Positions 14,609 to 20,955 of a stretch of DNA of 20,987 bases are shown here, piece after piece. This DNA comes from Candidatus Nomurabacteria bacterium GW2011_GWF2_43_8. GTDB taxonomy: Bacteria; Patescibacteriota; Minisyncoccia; Phycocordibacterales; UBA9973. Both the position numbers and the translations under genes were made by a program. The stretch's first letter is position 1. The number at the start of each line of letters is the position of its first letter. Under the pieces are notes generated by a model, which saw nothing but the letters and a program-made list of their open reading frames with translations, ran no database searches and was not told where the DNA came from. The DNA is taken from positions 1 through 20,987 of the forward strand of contig LCGX01000008.1 in the NCBI GenBank assembly GCA_001000035.1. Reading direction: 5' to 3'.

Positions 14609-14671
14609 CCGTTAGAAATATGAAAAATTTATCTTACAAAGAAATATTATTTATTAGTGAATTTCTAACGG
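14609..14671. repeat. Inverted repeat, copy 2 of the dispersed palindromic element
   Basis: CCGTTAGAAAT (14609-14619) pairs with ATTTCTAACGG (14661-14671), 11 perfect base pairs with 41 bases between. An additional pair, GATAAATT/AATTTATC (14601-14608 with 14626-14633), offers a competing fold. The arms are the same as in copy 1 at 2921-2948, and both copies end in ATTTCTAACGGGATG. Here that ATG is the start codon of the solute-binding protein. Confidence 0.8.
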
Positions 14672-14672
14672 G

Positions 14673-15962
14673 ATGAAAGGGAATTTTCAAATTATCATTC
14701 TAATTGTGTTCATTGTCGCCGCTGTCTTGGGTGTTTTGGTCTTTTCCGGTGCGATACCGATCGGGCGCGGCGGAGCCGGTAGTTCAGGTACCGTGGTTTT
14801 GTGGGGGACTATGCCCTCTGCCGCGGTATCTCCAGCCTTGAAAGATTTTAACGACGCCAATCCGACTTTTATTGTCAAATATGAACAAAAGTCCGCCGAA
14901 ACCTTCGATCAAGACCTGCTTGAGGCGCTGGCGGAAGGCACGGGACCGGATATGTTTTTCTTGCCCGATAATTTGGCTTTTCATTATGCGAATAAAATTC
15001 TAACTATTCCATACGCCAGCTATCCGCTATCCGCTTTCAAGGATATTTTCGCCGGAGCCGGAGAAGTGTTTCTGACCGAAAAAGGCGTTTTGGCTTTTCC
15101 AATGTCCATTGATCCGCTTATGCTGTATTATAGCCGGAGCATGCTTGATGCGAACGGAATCGTTTATCCTCCAGCTACCTGGACCGACCTTGTCAATATG
15201 GTGCCCTCTCTTACCAAAAAAGATGATTCAAATAAAATAATCAAGAGCGCCGTGGCCTTCGGGCATTTTGGGAACGTGGTCCACGCCAAAGATATACTGG
15301 CGGCTCTGTTTATGCAGGCCGGCAATCCGATTATCGCGGAAAAAGAGGGAAGTTTCCAATCGCTGCTCGATTCTCCTATCGGGAATTACAATCTTTCCTC
15401 CATTTTGAAATTTTACACGGATTTTGCGGATCCAAACAATTTCGTGTATTCCTGGAATAAATCTTTCACTAATTCCGATGGCGTTTTTTCAGCGGAAAAT
15501 TTGGCTTTTTATTTCGGCTATGCCAGCGAACTTCAATCTTTAGTCAACAGAAATCCCAACCAGAACTTTTTTGTCGCGGGGGTGCCCCAGATCAAGGGTT
15601 CGAGCTTTAAGTTGACTGCTGCCCGCGTGATAGGCCTGGCTGTCTCCTCTTCTTCTGAGAATCCCAATACGGCGTTTGCGGCGGCAAACTTGATGGCGAC
15701 CAGCGACTTCTCTTCGAAATTCGCGGCAGCTCTCGGAGTTGCGCCGGCGCGCCGTGATCTGCTGGCCAAGAAACCGGAGGACGCATACTTCCCGATTTTT
15801 TACAGTTCCGCGCTGTACGCGAAAAGCTGGCTGGATCCGTCGCCGAAAGATACGGATGATATTTGGAGTGGAATGGTGGGTGCCGTGCTTTCCAATAACC
15901 TGTCGCCGGCGGAAGCGATCAAAGACGCGAGTTCCAAGATGAGCTTACTGTTACTAAAATAA
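14673..15962 (+). CDS. Extracellular solute-binding protein (ABC family 1-like), membrane-anchored
   Basis: A 429-residue protein with an N-terminal membrane helix at about 6-27 and no lipobox cysteine, so it is probably anchored by an uncleaved helix rather than as a lipoprotein. The rest resembles family-1 (sugar-type) binding proteins: VVLWGTMPS, ALKDFNDANPTFIVKYEQ, DLLEALAEGTGPDMFFLPDN, VLAFPMSIDPLMLYYSRSML, PPATWTDLVNMVPSL and a C-terminal SSALYAKSWLDPSPKD. No permease or ATPase gene lies nearby. The gene is followed after four bases by the first pilin-like gene, so it is probably expressed with the pilin cluster. The start codon is part of the repeat ending at 14671; no other start fits the membrane helix. 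Confidence 0.85.
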   Translation: MKGNFQIIILIVFIVAAVLGVLVFSGAIPIGRGGAGSSGTVVLWGTMPSAAVSPALKDFNDANPTFIVKYEQKSAETFDQDLLEALAEGTGPDMFFLPDNLAFHYANKILTIPYASYPLSAFKDIFAGAGEVFLTEKGVLAFPMSIDPLMLYYSRSMLDANGIVYPPATWTDLVNMVPSLTKKDDSNKIIKSAVAFGHFGNVVHAKDILAALFMQAGNPIIAEKEGSFQSLLDSPIGNYNLSSILKFYTDFADPNNFVYSWNKSFTNSDGVFSAENLAFYFGYASELQSLVNRNPNQNFFVAGVPQIKGSSFKLTAARVIGLAVSSSSENPNTAFAAANLMATSDFSSKFAAALGVAPARRDLLAKKPEDAYFPIFYSSALYAKSWLDPSPKDTDDIWSGMVGAVLSNNLSPAEAIKDASSKMSLLLLK

Positions 15963-15966
15963 TATT

Positions 15967-16353
15967 ATGAAAAAAATATCAAAATTTATAATTTTTACCT
16001 CAATATTTTTAATACTTATTGCGCCGGCTCTGTCTTTTGCCGCGCAAAATCCACCGACTGGTTTGGTGCCCTGTATGGATGGTAAAGATTGCGACTTTGG
16101 CAAGCTTATGCTTCTCATTGATAATGTCATTAAATTTATTCTTTTTAAAATGGCTATACCTATCGCCGCCATAATGTTCGCTTATGCCGGATTTGAGCTT
16201 GTGACATCCGGGGGCAGTACCGAAAAGAGAGGAATAGCGAAAAAAGTTTTTACCAATACTGCCTTGGGTCTTATTATTGCCGTGGCGGCCTGGCTTATCA
16301 TTAAAACGATATTATCAATTTTGGGTTATGAAGGGGTTTGGATTGGCTTTTAA
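15967..16353 (+). CDS. T4SS pilin-like (TrbC/VirB2-type) protein, unit 1
   Basis: A 128-residue protein with a cleavable-looking signal (FIIFTSIFLILIAPALSFAA), a short exported loop with Cys36 and Cys42, and two hydrophobic helices (about 60-80 and 97-117) joined by a polar hairpin GGSTEKRGIAKK. This layout matches the Patescibacteria type IV secretion pilin family. Such proteins probably form surface filaments or membrane assemblies, but the function in this phylum is not established. It follows the solute-binding protein gene by four bases and is the first of five related genes. No Shine-Dalgarno sequence is visible. Confidence 0.78.
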   Translation: MKKISKFIIFTSIFLILIAPALSFAAQNPPTGLVPCMDGKDCDFGKLMLLIDNVIKFILFKMAIPIAAIMFAYAGFELVTSGGSTEKRGIAKKVFTNTALGLIIAVAAWLIIKTILSILGYEGVWIGF

Positions 16354-16361
16354 TATAGGGG

Positions 16362-16372
16362 TATAATATAAT
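16362..16372 (+). promoter_or_regulatory. Overlapping TATAAT boxes before pilin gene 2
   Basis: Two TATAAT hexamers overlap at 16362-16367 and 16367-16372. The second ends eight bases before the ATG at 16381, again the leaderless geometry. No good -35 box is seen. It could let the downstream pilins be transcribed separately. Confidence 0.45.
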
Positions 16373-16380
16373 ATTAAGAA

Positions 16381-16775
16381 TGAATTTTATTAAGAAAAAT
16401 CTAAAAAAAATTGTTTTGGCCACTTTTCTAGTCTATATTTTGGGAATGATATTTGTTCCCTCTATTATTTATTCCGCTCAAAATCCACCCTGCAATCCAT
16501 CCGATGGAAAAATTTGCAATCCAATACCAAGCGTAACTTCCATTCCCGGATTAATACAAATATTTCTGGAAGGCGCGCTTAAAATCGGCATACCTGTCGT
16601 TGCACTTGCCATTATTTATTGCGGTTTTCTTTTCGTTTTTGCCCGGGGTAACTCGGAAAAACTTGGAAAAGCCAAAGACGCCCTTCTTTACACATTAATC
16701 GGCGCGGCGATACTCCTCGGGTCGTGGGCTATCGCGAAGATGATATCAGCCACGGTTACCGGGCTTGGCTCATAA
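16381..16775 (+). CDS. T4SS pilin-like (TrbC/VirB2-type) protein, unit 2
   Basis: A 131-residue protein with a signal-like hydrophobic stretch (about 12-30), a Cys/Pro-rich exported segment (AQNPPCNPSDGKICNPIPS), and two helices, GIPVVALAIIYCGFLFVFA and LLYTLIGAAILLGSWAIAKM, around the polar hairpin RGNSEKLGKAKD. This is the typical Patescibacteria pilin pattern. The AQNPP motif after the signal is shared with the preceding pilin, which suggests duplication. It lies 27 bases after pilin 1 with a possible internal promoter between. Confidence 0.8.
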
Positions 16776-16785
16776 ATTAAAAATT

Positions 16786-17571
16786 ATGAAAAAAAATTTG
16801 TTAAAATTTGGTCCGATTATCATCCTGACAATTTTGTTTCCTGTGGTCGCCTTTGCCATTCCCGTGGAGTCGGGATGCAGTACACTTTCTGGCCTCGGAA
16901 AAACGATATGCCAGATACGCCAGATACTCAATGCCATTATCCCGGTTTTGATTGCTTTGGGGCTGGTTTACTTCGTCTGGGGTGTGGTGCGGTTTGTTAT
17001 AGCTGATAGTGAAGAAGTGAAAAAGAAAGGGAAGGACACGATGATATACGGCGTTATCGGTTTTGCCGTGATCGTCGGTCTGTGGGGACTGGTAAATATT
17101 GTCGTCAACACTTTTAATCTGGGAGGACAGGCGCCGAAACAGGAACTTTTGACGGTAGAAGGCGCCAGCTGCACCTTGGGCGACAATTCAAAGCTTCAAG
17201 ATCTTTTGTGCTATGTTACCAAAATTATTAATGACTCGATAATTCCTCTCATTTTTGCGGTGGCCTTAGTCGCTTTTGTCTGGGGGGTGGTTCAGTTTTT
17301 CTTTCTAAATGTCAACGAAGAAGCCAAAAGGGCGCAGGGAAAACAGTTTATGATCTGGGGAATTATCGCGCTGGCGGTAATGTTGAGCGTCTGGGGCCTG
17401 GTCGGAATACTGGGTAATACTTTCGGCATTGATGGTTCGTTTCTCCCGAAAGTCCGCCCGCCCGGTGGTAGTAATACAGGCGGGGGAAGTGGAAACATCT
17501 GCAACACCTGTTCCAGCAATCCCAACAGCTCCAATTGGTGTGGTGATTATCCGCAATGTGCAGGGGACTGA
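16786..17571 (+). CDS. Two-unit (fused) T4SS pilin-like membrane protein with Cys-rich tail
   Basis: A 261-residue protein built from two pilin-like units. After a signal (about 8-24), unit A has helices at 49-72 and 87-108 around ADSEEVKKKGKD. Unit B has helices at 152-174 and 188-210 around NVNEEAKRAQGKQ. Each unit is preceded by a pair of cysteines (31/42 and 129/142). The C-terminal tail is Pro/Gly-rich and then Cys-rich (Cys239, 242, 252, 258). Unit A closely matches the 17649 gene product and unit B the 18057 product, so this gene is the fused form of that pair. The ATG at 16786 is chosen because it puts the signal at the N-terminus and lies after the preceding stop. Confidence 0.78.
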   Translation: MKKNLLKFGPIIILTILFPVVAFAIPVESGCSTLSGLGKTICQIRQILNAIIPVLIALGLVYFVWGVVRFVIADSEEVKKKGKDTMIYGVIGFAVIVGLWGLVNIVVNTFNLGGQAPKQELLTVEGASCTLGDNSKLQDLLCYVTKIINDSIIPLIFAVALVAFVWGVVQFFFLNVNEEAKRAQGKQFMIWGIIALAVMLSVWGLVGILGNTFGIDGSFLPKVRPPGGSNTGGGSGNICNTCSSNPNSSNWCGDYPQCAGD

Positions 17572-17574
17572 TGT

Positions 17575-17602
17575 TTGCTTGCAATTTTGTTTAAGGTATA
17601 AT
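17575..17602 (+). promoter_or_regulatory. Promoter of the split pilin pair
   Basis: TTGCTT (17575-17580), a 16-base spacer and perfect TATAAT (17597-17602). It lies directly after the fused pilin's stop and gives a leader of about 40 bases before the ATG at 17649. Confidence 0.55.
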
Positions 17603-17648
17603 TAAAGGATATTATTAGGTCGTTATTTATTAGATCAATTTATAGATT

Positions 17649-18050
17649 ATGAAAAAGAAATTAATTATATTGTCGAGTTTTGCTTTCCTTGCAGCTGCGC
17701 CTATTGTCGCGTTGGCTCAAACTGGCTATGTTAGTTCTTGCGGTTTGCAAGGTTCGGGAACATTATTTGGGGTGTTGTGCGTGGCAGGTAAAATTTTGAA
17801 CGCCGTAATCCCAGTTTTAATTGCATTGGGAGTAGTTGTCTTTGTTTGGGGAGTTGTCACTTATGTAGTTGCTAGTGAAGAAGAAGCAAAGCAGAAGGGT
17901 AGGATGAGAATGATTTATGGAATCATCGGTTTGGCCGTCATTGTTGGCTTGTGGGGGCTGGTCAGCATTTTGGGAAGGACATTCGGCGTTGGCTCCGGTG
18001 ACAATCCTAACAGAATTGAATTTCCGGGCGTTGAAAATAATAGACTATAA
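17649..18050 (+). CDS. T4SS pilin-like protein, unit A of a stop-split pair
   Basis: A 133-residue protein with a signal peptide (LIILSSFAFLAAAPIVALAQ), exported Cys27 and Cys40, then helices LNAVIPVLIALGVVVFVWG and MIYGIIGLAVIVGLWGLVS around ASEEEAKQKGRMR. It corresponds closely to unit A of the fused protein at 16786, including the sequence VIVGLWGLV. It ends with a TAA followed after six bases, in the same frame, by the ATG of the unit B gene. The pair thus looks like the fused gene interrupted by one stop codon. Confidence 0.78.
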   Translation: MKKKLIILSSFAFLAAAPIVALAQTGYVSSCGLQGSGTLFGVLCVAGKILNAVIPVLIALGVVVFVWGVVTYVVASEEEAKQKGRMRMIYGIIGLAVIVGLWGLVSILGRTFGVGSGDNPNRIEFPGVENNRL

Positions 18051-18056
18051 ATCCCC

Positions 18057-18374
18057 ATGGATTTGTTTTCTGCAAAAGTAGCCCATGCGGATCTGGATTC
18101 TTTCATTGGGAAGGTTGATGAGATGATTATAAATCCTCTCATACTTTTCCTTTTTGCCTTGGCGGTTGTATTCTTCTTGTATGGCGTATTGGAATTTATC
18201 TTAAATCAGACGAATGAGGAAAAAAAAACGAACGGCAAGCAGCATATGATTTGGGGAATTATCGGAATTACAATTATGATGAGCGTATGGGTTATCCTCG
18301 GAATTCTCTTAAATACCTTGGGAATATCAAAAGATGAAATAAATCCAGAGCGGGGGACGGTGCATCTTCGGTAA
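18057..18374 (+). CDS. T4SS pilin-like protein, unit B of a stop-split pair
   Basis: A 105-residue protein with two helices, LILFLFALAVVFFLYGVLEF and MIWGIIGITIMMSVWVILGI, around NQTNEEKKTNGKQH. It corresponds to unit B of the fused protein (shared GKQ.MIWGII and MSVW..LGIL.NT.GI patterns). It has no signal peptide of its own, which is unusual for this family and fits origin from the C-terminal half of a two-unit protein. It is in frame with the preceding gene; only TAA and six bases separate them. Translation may depend on coupling or reinitiation. Last plus-strand gene before the minus-strand cassette. Confidence 0.72.
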   Translation: MDLFSAKVAHADLDSFIGKVDEMIINPLILFLFALAVVFFLYGVLEFILNQTNEEKKTNGKQHMIWGIIGITIMMSVWVILGILLNTLGISKDEINPERGTVHLR

Positions 18375-18377
18375 AAA

Positions 18378-18426
18378 TTAAAAAAGGCAAAAAGATAGGG
18401 CGGTCTCGTGAGATTACGAGCCGCCC
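18378..18426 (-). terminator. Intrinsic terminator of the SPFH cassette
   Basis: On the minus strand, GGGCGG-CTCGT (18426-18416) pairs with ACGAG-A-CCGCCC (18409-18398) in an 11-bp stem with one bulged base and a six-base loop, followed by TATCTTTTTGCCTTTTTT. This is a strong intrinsic terminator for transcripts from the promoter at 20024. Confidence 0.85.
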
Positions 18427-18470
18427 CCTGCGTTGCGCCAGCCACTTTAGCGCGATGTTCATCACCTCCT
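18427..18470 (-). other. Possible remnant of a third cassette gene
   Basis: On the minus strand an AAAAGGAGGTGATG sequence follows the 157-residue gene, like the strong ribosome sites of the other two cassette genes. The ATG at 18462 is only two bases after AGGAGG. Its frame (MNIALKWLAQRRGRLVIS) runs straight into the terminator hairpin and the 3' end of the pilin gene. A truncated gene or a vestigial ribosome site is more likely than a working gene. Confidence 0.3.
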
Positions 18471-18492
18471 TTTGTGGCATTGTGAAAGAACT

Positions 18493-18966
18493 CTACTGCC
18501 ACCAGCGGAAGTAGACCTTGTCTGCCCCGATGGGGTAGACCAGATATTCTCCCGGTGGCATATCCAACCATACCTGATGGTGCTCGGTCGTGTCGACCCG
18601 AGCACCCTCTGTGTCGTCGAAGAACACCGAAGTGTCTTCGATGAAGACGTATCGCGCCGGCCTTGATGGCAGAACGTACGTCTTCATCGGATCGAGGTAA
18701 GCCTTGAGACCTACCTCCTTGGTGGCGTGCCCGGCGCCCGAGATTGGATACTCGGGTACGAACATTGGCGCCGGCGGATGCTCGGCGGCGTATTTCGCCG
18801 CCGCGACAGCCCTCGCTCTCGCCTCGGCTTCAGCCTTCGCCTTATGCTCCTGGTACTGGTGCTTGCCGTATACCAGCGCAAACACAAATGCGAGCATGAC
18901 AAGGATAACCGAGATGGTCTTGCGGCCAACACCACTGGCCGATGAAGAGGGGGTATGTTCACTCAC
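18493..18966 (-). CDS. Unknown membrane-anchored protein of the SPFH cassette
   Basis: A 157-residue protein with no recognised family. It has a polar Ser-rich N-terminus, one transmembrane helix at about 16-34 (KTISVILVMLAFVFALVYG), an Ala/Lys/Glu-rich probable coiled coil (36-62, AKAEAEARARAVAAAKYAAE), a Pro-rich hinge and a C-terminal domain of about 90 residues that looks beta-rich (KTYVLPSRPARYVFIED, DMPPGEYLVYPIG). It starts at GTG 18966, which overlaps the upstream stop by four bases (GTGA). A strong AAGGAGGT lies just upstream inside the SPFH gene, so translation is coupled. Base composition is GC-richer than in the neighbouring pilin genes. Confidence 0.75.
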   Translation of the reverse strand: MSEHTPSSSASGVGRKTISVILVMLAFVFALVYGKHQYQEHKAKAEAEARARAVAAAKYAAEHPPAPMFVPEYPISGAGHATKEVGLKAYLDPMKTYVLPSRPARYVFIEDTSVFFDDTEGARVDTTEHHQVWLDMPPGEYLVYPIGADKVYFRWWQ

Positions 18967-19850
18967 TTCTTACCTCCTTTCGGGTTGATTCCGCCGAGGA
19001 AGGTAACATCCCGGAGATTCTCGACACCCTTGGCATCAAGGGTGATGAGATATTCCTGGACACCGGGCAGATTCAACAACTTTGCTACCTTCTCGGCTTC
19101 CTTGCGATCCATGGCATAGCCATCAGCACCCTTCTGCATCAGGATGTCAACGGCCTCCTTGAACGACTTTGCCCGAGAAAGTGCGTCGCGGGCGGCCTGT
19201 GCTCCCGCAGTGAAGTCGCTATCCTCAAGGCGGACAAAGACATCAACTCCGTGTGAGGCCTCGAACTCTTGAATCCGAGTCAGGCCCGAACCCTCCCCGA
19301 AGGCCTCTTGGTTGATTTGTGCCTTGTCCTTCAGGTCCTCCCCGACGTTCCGCCCGTAATAGTCAGACAGCAACATCGAAAAAAGTGCCCGAGCCTCCAT
19401 CTTGATCGCGTCCTCTTCATAGGACGCGTACAGGACGATGTTCTCTCCGGCGTAAACACCGGAGAAATTGGGACGGATGGTGTAAATGTACTTGGTCTCC
19501 ATCAGAGCGTCCTTGGACGGGTACGTCTCGGTCAGTACTTCCTTGAGCTCGACCCGAAGGTCGATGTCCTGCGTGACGCTCTCCCAGAAAAGTTTTAGAT
19601 GAAGTCCTTGGAAGAGCGTGCGTTGCCGACTGGTCAGCTGATTAATTATGATTCGAGCCGAGTAGCCCGGAACATTCTCCGTGTACAGTCCGATGGTAAC
19701 CGCCATGGTTACCAACAGGATTGGTACACTCCACCAGCTGAGGCCAACAACGAGCGCGCACAGGAGTCCAACTACTGTGAACACAGAAATCAGTCCCGTG
19801 TACACTTCTACAGGAGTTTTCGTCGGTGGCATTTCTAGATTTCTAGCCAT
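18963..19850 (-). CDS. SPFH/Band 7-like membrane protein
   Basis: A 295-residue protein with two adjacent N-terminal membrane helices (about 16-37 and 39-57), then a domain that resembles SPFH/prohibitin-flotillin proteins: ARIIINQLTSRQRTLFQGLHL, KLFWESVTQDIDLRVEL, a TYxI-like strand (TKYIYTIRP), and a helical half with ARALFSMLLSDYYG, RIQEFEASHGVDVFVRLED and a C-terminal EYLITLDAKGVENLRDVTFLGG. SPFH proteins form large membrane rings or microdomains and often regulate proteases. Here the assignment rests on pattern only. The start has a textbook ribosome site (AAGGAGG, five bases before ATG), in contrast to neighbouring gene families. First gene of a two-gene operon with its own promoter, leader and terminator. 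Confidence 0.65.
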   Translation of the reverse strand: MARNLEMPPTKTPVEVYTGLISVFTVVGLLCALVVGLSWWSVPILLVTMAVTIGLYTENVPGYSARIIINQLTSRQRTLFQGLHLKLFWESVTQDIDLRVELKEVLTETYPSKDALMETKYIYTIRPNFSGVYAGENIVLYASYEEDAIKMEARALFSMLLSDYYGRNVGEDLKDKAQINQEAFGEGSGLTRIQEFEASHGVDVFVRLEDSDFTAGAQAARDALSRAKSFKEAVDILMQKGADGYAMDRKEAEKVAKLLNLPGVQEYLITLDAKGVENLRDVTFLGGINPKGGKK

Positions 19851-19862
19851 CTCTTCCTCCTT

Positions 19863-19963
19863 GCGCCTTTCCGGGGCGCTGTTGTGCGCCCGCGAAGGCG
19901 CGGGTTTTGGTTGAAGTGAGTTTCAACTCTAAACACTGTATTTCAAACGGAAGCAGAGCTTCC
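19863..19963 (-). promoter_or_regulatory. Structured 5' leader of the SPFH cassette
   Basis: A leader of about 140 bases with three perfect hairpins: GGAAGC/GCTTCC (19949-19963), CCCGCG/CGCGGG with a four-base loop (19889-19904), and GCGCC/GGCGC (19863-19879). The last ends one base from the AAGGAGG ribosome site, so it could modulate ribosome access. GCGCC from one stem can also pair with the other, giving alternative folds. It matches no known riboswitch that I recognise. Confidence 0.5.
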
Positions 19964-19995
19964 ATTGTCATTTTCAAGCAACAAAATTCACTTAA

Positions 19996-20024
19996 ATTGT
20001 ATCATAATAAATCAAAAAAGTCAA
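19996..20024 (-). promoter_or_regulatory. Promoter of the SPFH cassette
   Basis: On the minus strand: TTGACT (20024-20019), a 17-base spacer ending in TGA, and TACAAT (20001-19996). The spacing is optimal. The -35 box lies inside the terminator stem of the upstream TIG-domain gene. Confidence 0.8.
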
Positions 20025-20045
20025 TCTTTACAGATTGACTTTTTT
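20014..20045 (-). terminator. Strong intrinsic terminator of the TIG-domain gene
   Basis: AAAAAAGTCAATC (20014-20026) pairs with GATTGACTTTTTT (20033-20045) in a perfect 13-bp stem with a six-base loop. It lies 16 bases beyond the stop codon of the minus-strand gene and ends in a T run. Its 3' arm on the minus strand contains the TTGACT of the next promoter. Confidence 0.88.
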
Positions 20046-20061
20046 GTGAATTCTATAACTT

Positions 20062-20757
20062 TTACGCGTGTTTCATTGGCGACTCGTCGTAGGTCTCTTT
20101 GGCGCCGAAGACCCTTCGGGCAAAGATGACAATCAAGAGAATAATTATTGCCAAGAGCACCCATTGAATCAAACCAGAAGGCAGGAAACTATTTGATCCA
20201 AAAACGGCGCCGGACACAAGATTGCTTGAATTCTCTTCCGGATTTTCGTTTACGGGATTTATTTCTTGGAATGTGTCTGGGTAAAGATTGCTACCGCCGT
20301 TATTCGTGGCAGGAGAGCCGGAACTTTTTACGACAAAGAGAACAGCATTGGAATATCCTCCACCCGGAGTTCCGTTGAAGACGGTAATATAGAATCCGCC
20401 ATTGGTACGGTATGTGTACATATCATTGCCGTTTGTCTGAATAAAAAGATGGGAATCATCTATGAAGGTCGTAGGACGATTAGAACCGTTTACCCGGGCA
20501 ATCGAACTGGGAATAAAACCGCCTCCGATAATGGTGATAGTTTTCGTACCCACGCCCAAATTGCTAGATTTCGGACTGATCGAATCAATGCCCGGCGTTG
20601 GGTTTTTTACTTCCACCTCATAATCATTACCTGTGCTGAACGAATAATTTGTGCCGTAAGCGGCAAGAGCCGCCGTCGGAATAACAAGCAAGGAAAACAC
20701 TGAAATAGATAGTATTTTCAAGCCCAGAAATATTGATTTGTTGTTCATTTTTTTCAT
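20062..20757 (-). CDS. Membrane-anchored surface protein with IPT/TIG domain
   Basis: A 231-residue protein with a signal peptide (about 8-33, ending PTAALAA), an Ig-like IPT/TIG domain at about 52-143 (PGIDSISPKSSNLGVGTKTI, TIIGGGFIPSSIARVNG, then SNAVLFVV), a Gly/Asn/Pro-rich spacer, and a C-terminal helix (196-213, GLIQWVLLAIIILLIVIFARR) followed by a short basic/polar tail. This is the layout of a surface protein held in the membrane by its C-terminus. TIG domains occur in adhesins and receptors, so a cell-contact role is inferred. The ATG at 20757 is chosen because the promoter's -10 box ends six bases upstream; ATG 20748 is possible. Terminated by the hairpin at 20014-20045. Confidence 0.8.
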   Translation of the reverse strand: MKKMNNKSIFLGLKILSISVFSLLVIPTAALAAYGTNYSFSTGNDYEVEVKNPTPGIDSISPKSSNLGVGTKTITIIGGGFIPSSIARVNGSNRPTTFIDDSHLFIQTNGNDMYTYRTNGGFYITVFNGTPGGGYSNAVLFVVKSSGSPATNNGGSNLYPDTFQEINPVNENPEENSSNLVSGAVFGSNSFLPSGLIQWVLLAIIILLIVIFARRVFGAKETYDESPMKHA

Positions 20758-20763
20758 GCTGGT

Positions 20764-20792
20764 AATATAGCATATTCAAGTAAAAAAGTCAA
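20764..20792 (-). promoter_or_regulatory. Promoter of the TIG-domain gene, leaderless
   Basis: On the minus strand: TTGACT (20792-20787), a 17-base spacer ending in TGC, TATATT (20769-20764), then six bases to the ATG at 20757. This is a very good extended promoter with leaderless geometry. The -35 box begins one base from the 3' end of the tRNA gene. Confidence 0.78.
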
Positions 20793-20793
20793 G

Positions 20794-20875
20794 TGCTGGA
20801 GGAGGGACTCGAACCCTCAAGCCTTGCGGCACTAGTTCCTAAAACTAGCGCGTATACCAATTCCGCCACTCCAGC
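20794..20875 (-). tRNA. tRNA-Leu (anticodon TAG)
   Basis: An 82-base gene with acceptor stem GCTGGAG/CTCCAGC, discriminator A, D-arm with GGAATTGGTATACGC, anticodon stem CTAGT/ACTAG around TTTAGGA (anticodon TAG, reading CUA), a long variable arm GCC-GCAA-GGC as expected for leucine, and T-arm GAGGG-TTCGAGT-CCCTC. The 3' CCA is not encoded (CTT follows). A 9-bp hairpin lies just upstream and a T run just downstream. Confidence 0.97.
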
Positions 20876-20897
20876 AAAAGTAAACTTCTTTACTTTT
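20876..20897 (-). repeat. Hairpin directly 5' of tRNA-Leu
   Basis: AAAAGTAAA (20876-20884) pairs with TTTACTTTT (20889-20897), nine perfect base pairs with a four-base loop, adjoining the first base of the tRNA. It may be a processing or transcript-boundary signal. Confidence 0.55.
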
Positions 20898-20898
20898 A

Positions 20899-20955
20899 CC
20901 CCAATCTGACTTGTCAGAATCGCCGGTGTGAAGCGAAGCGAACAGGCGATCGGGG
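20899..20955. repeat. Nested palindromic element that can form a three-way junction
   Basis: An outer stem CCCC (20899-20902) with GGGG (20952-20955) encloses two perfect hairpins, TCTGAC-TT-GTCAGA (20905-20918) and ATCGCC/GGCGAT (20919-20924 with 20945-20950). A GC-rich stretch including GCCTGCCTTTGGC follows to the window edge. No gene is seen in 20899-20987. It is probably an intergenic repeat element or structured RNA, and its full extent is not visible. Confidence 0.5.

Noticed and set aside
18455..18474. TCACCTCCTTTT on the plus strand, resembling a 16S rRNA 3' end
   Set aside because: It is the complement of a strong Shine-Dalgarno sequence on the minus strand; no other rRNA sequence is present.
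18292..18480. A 62-residue minus-strand reading frame starting MPQKEVMNIALK
   Set aside because: It runs through a terminator hairpin and antisense to a pilin gene; treated as a possible remnant only.
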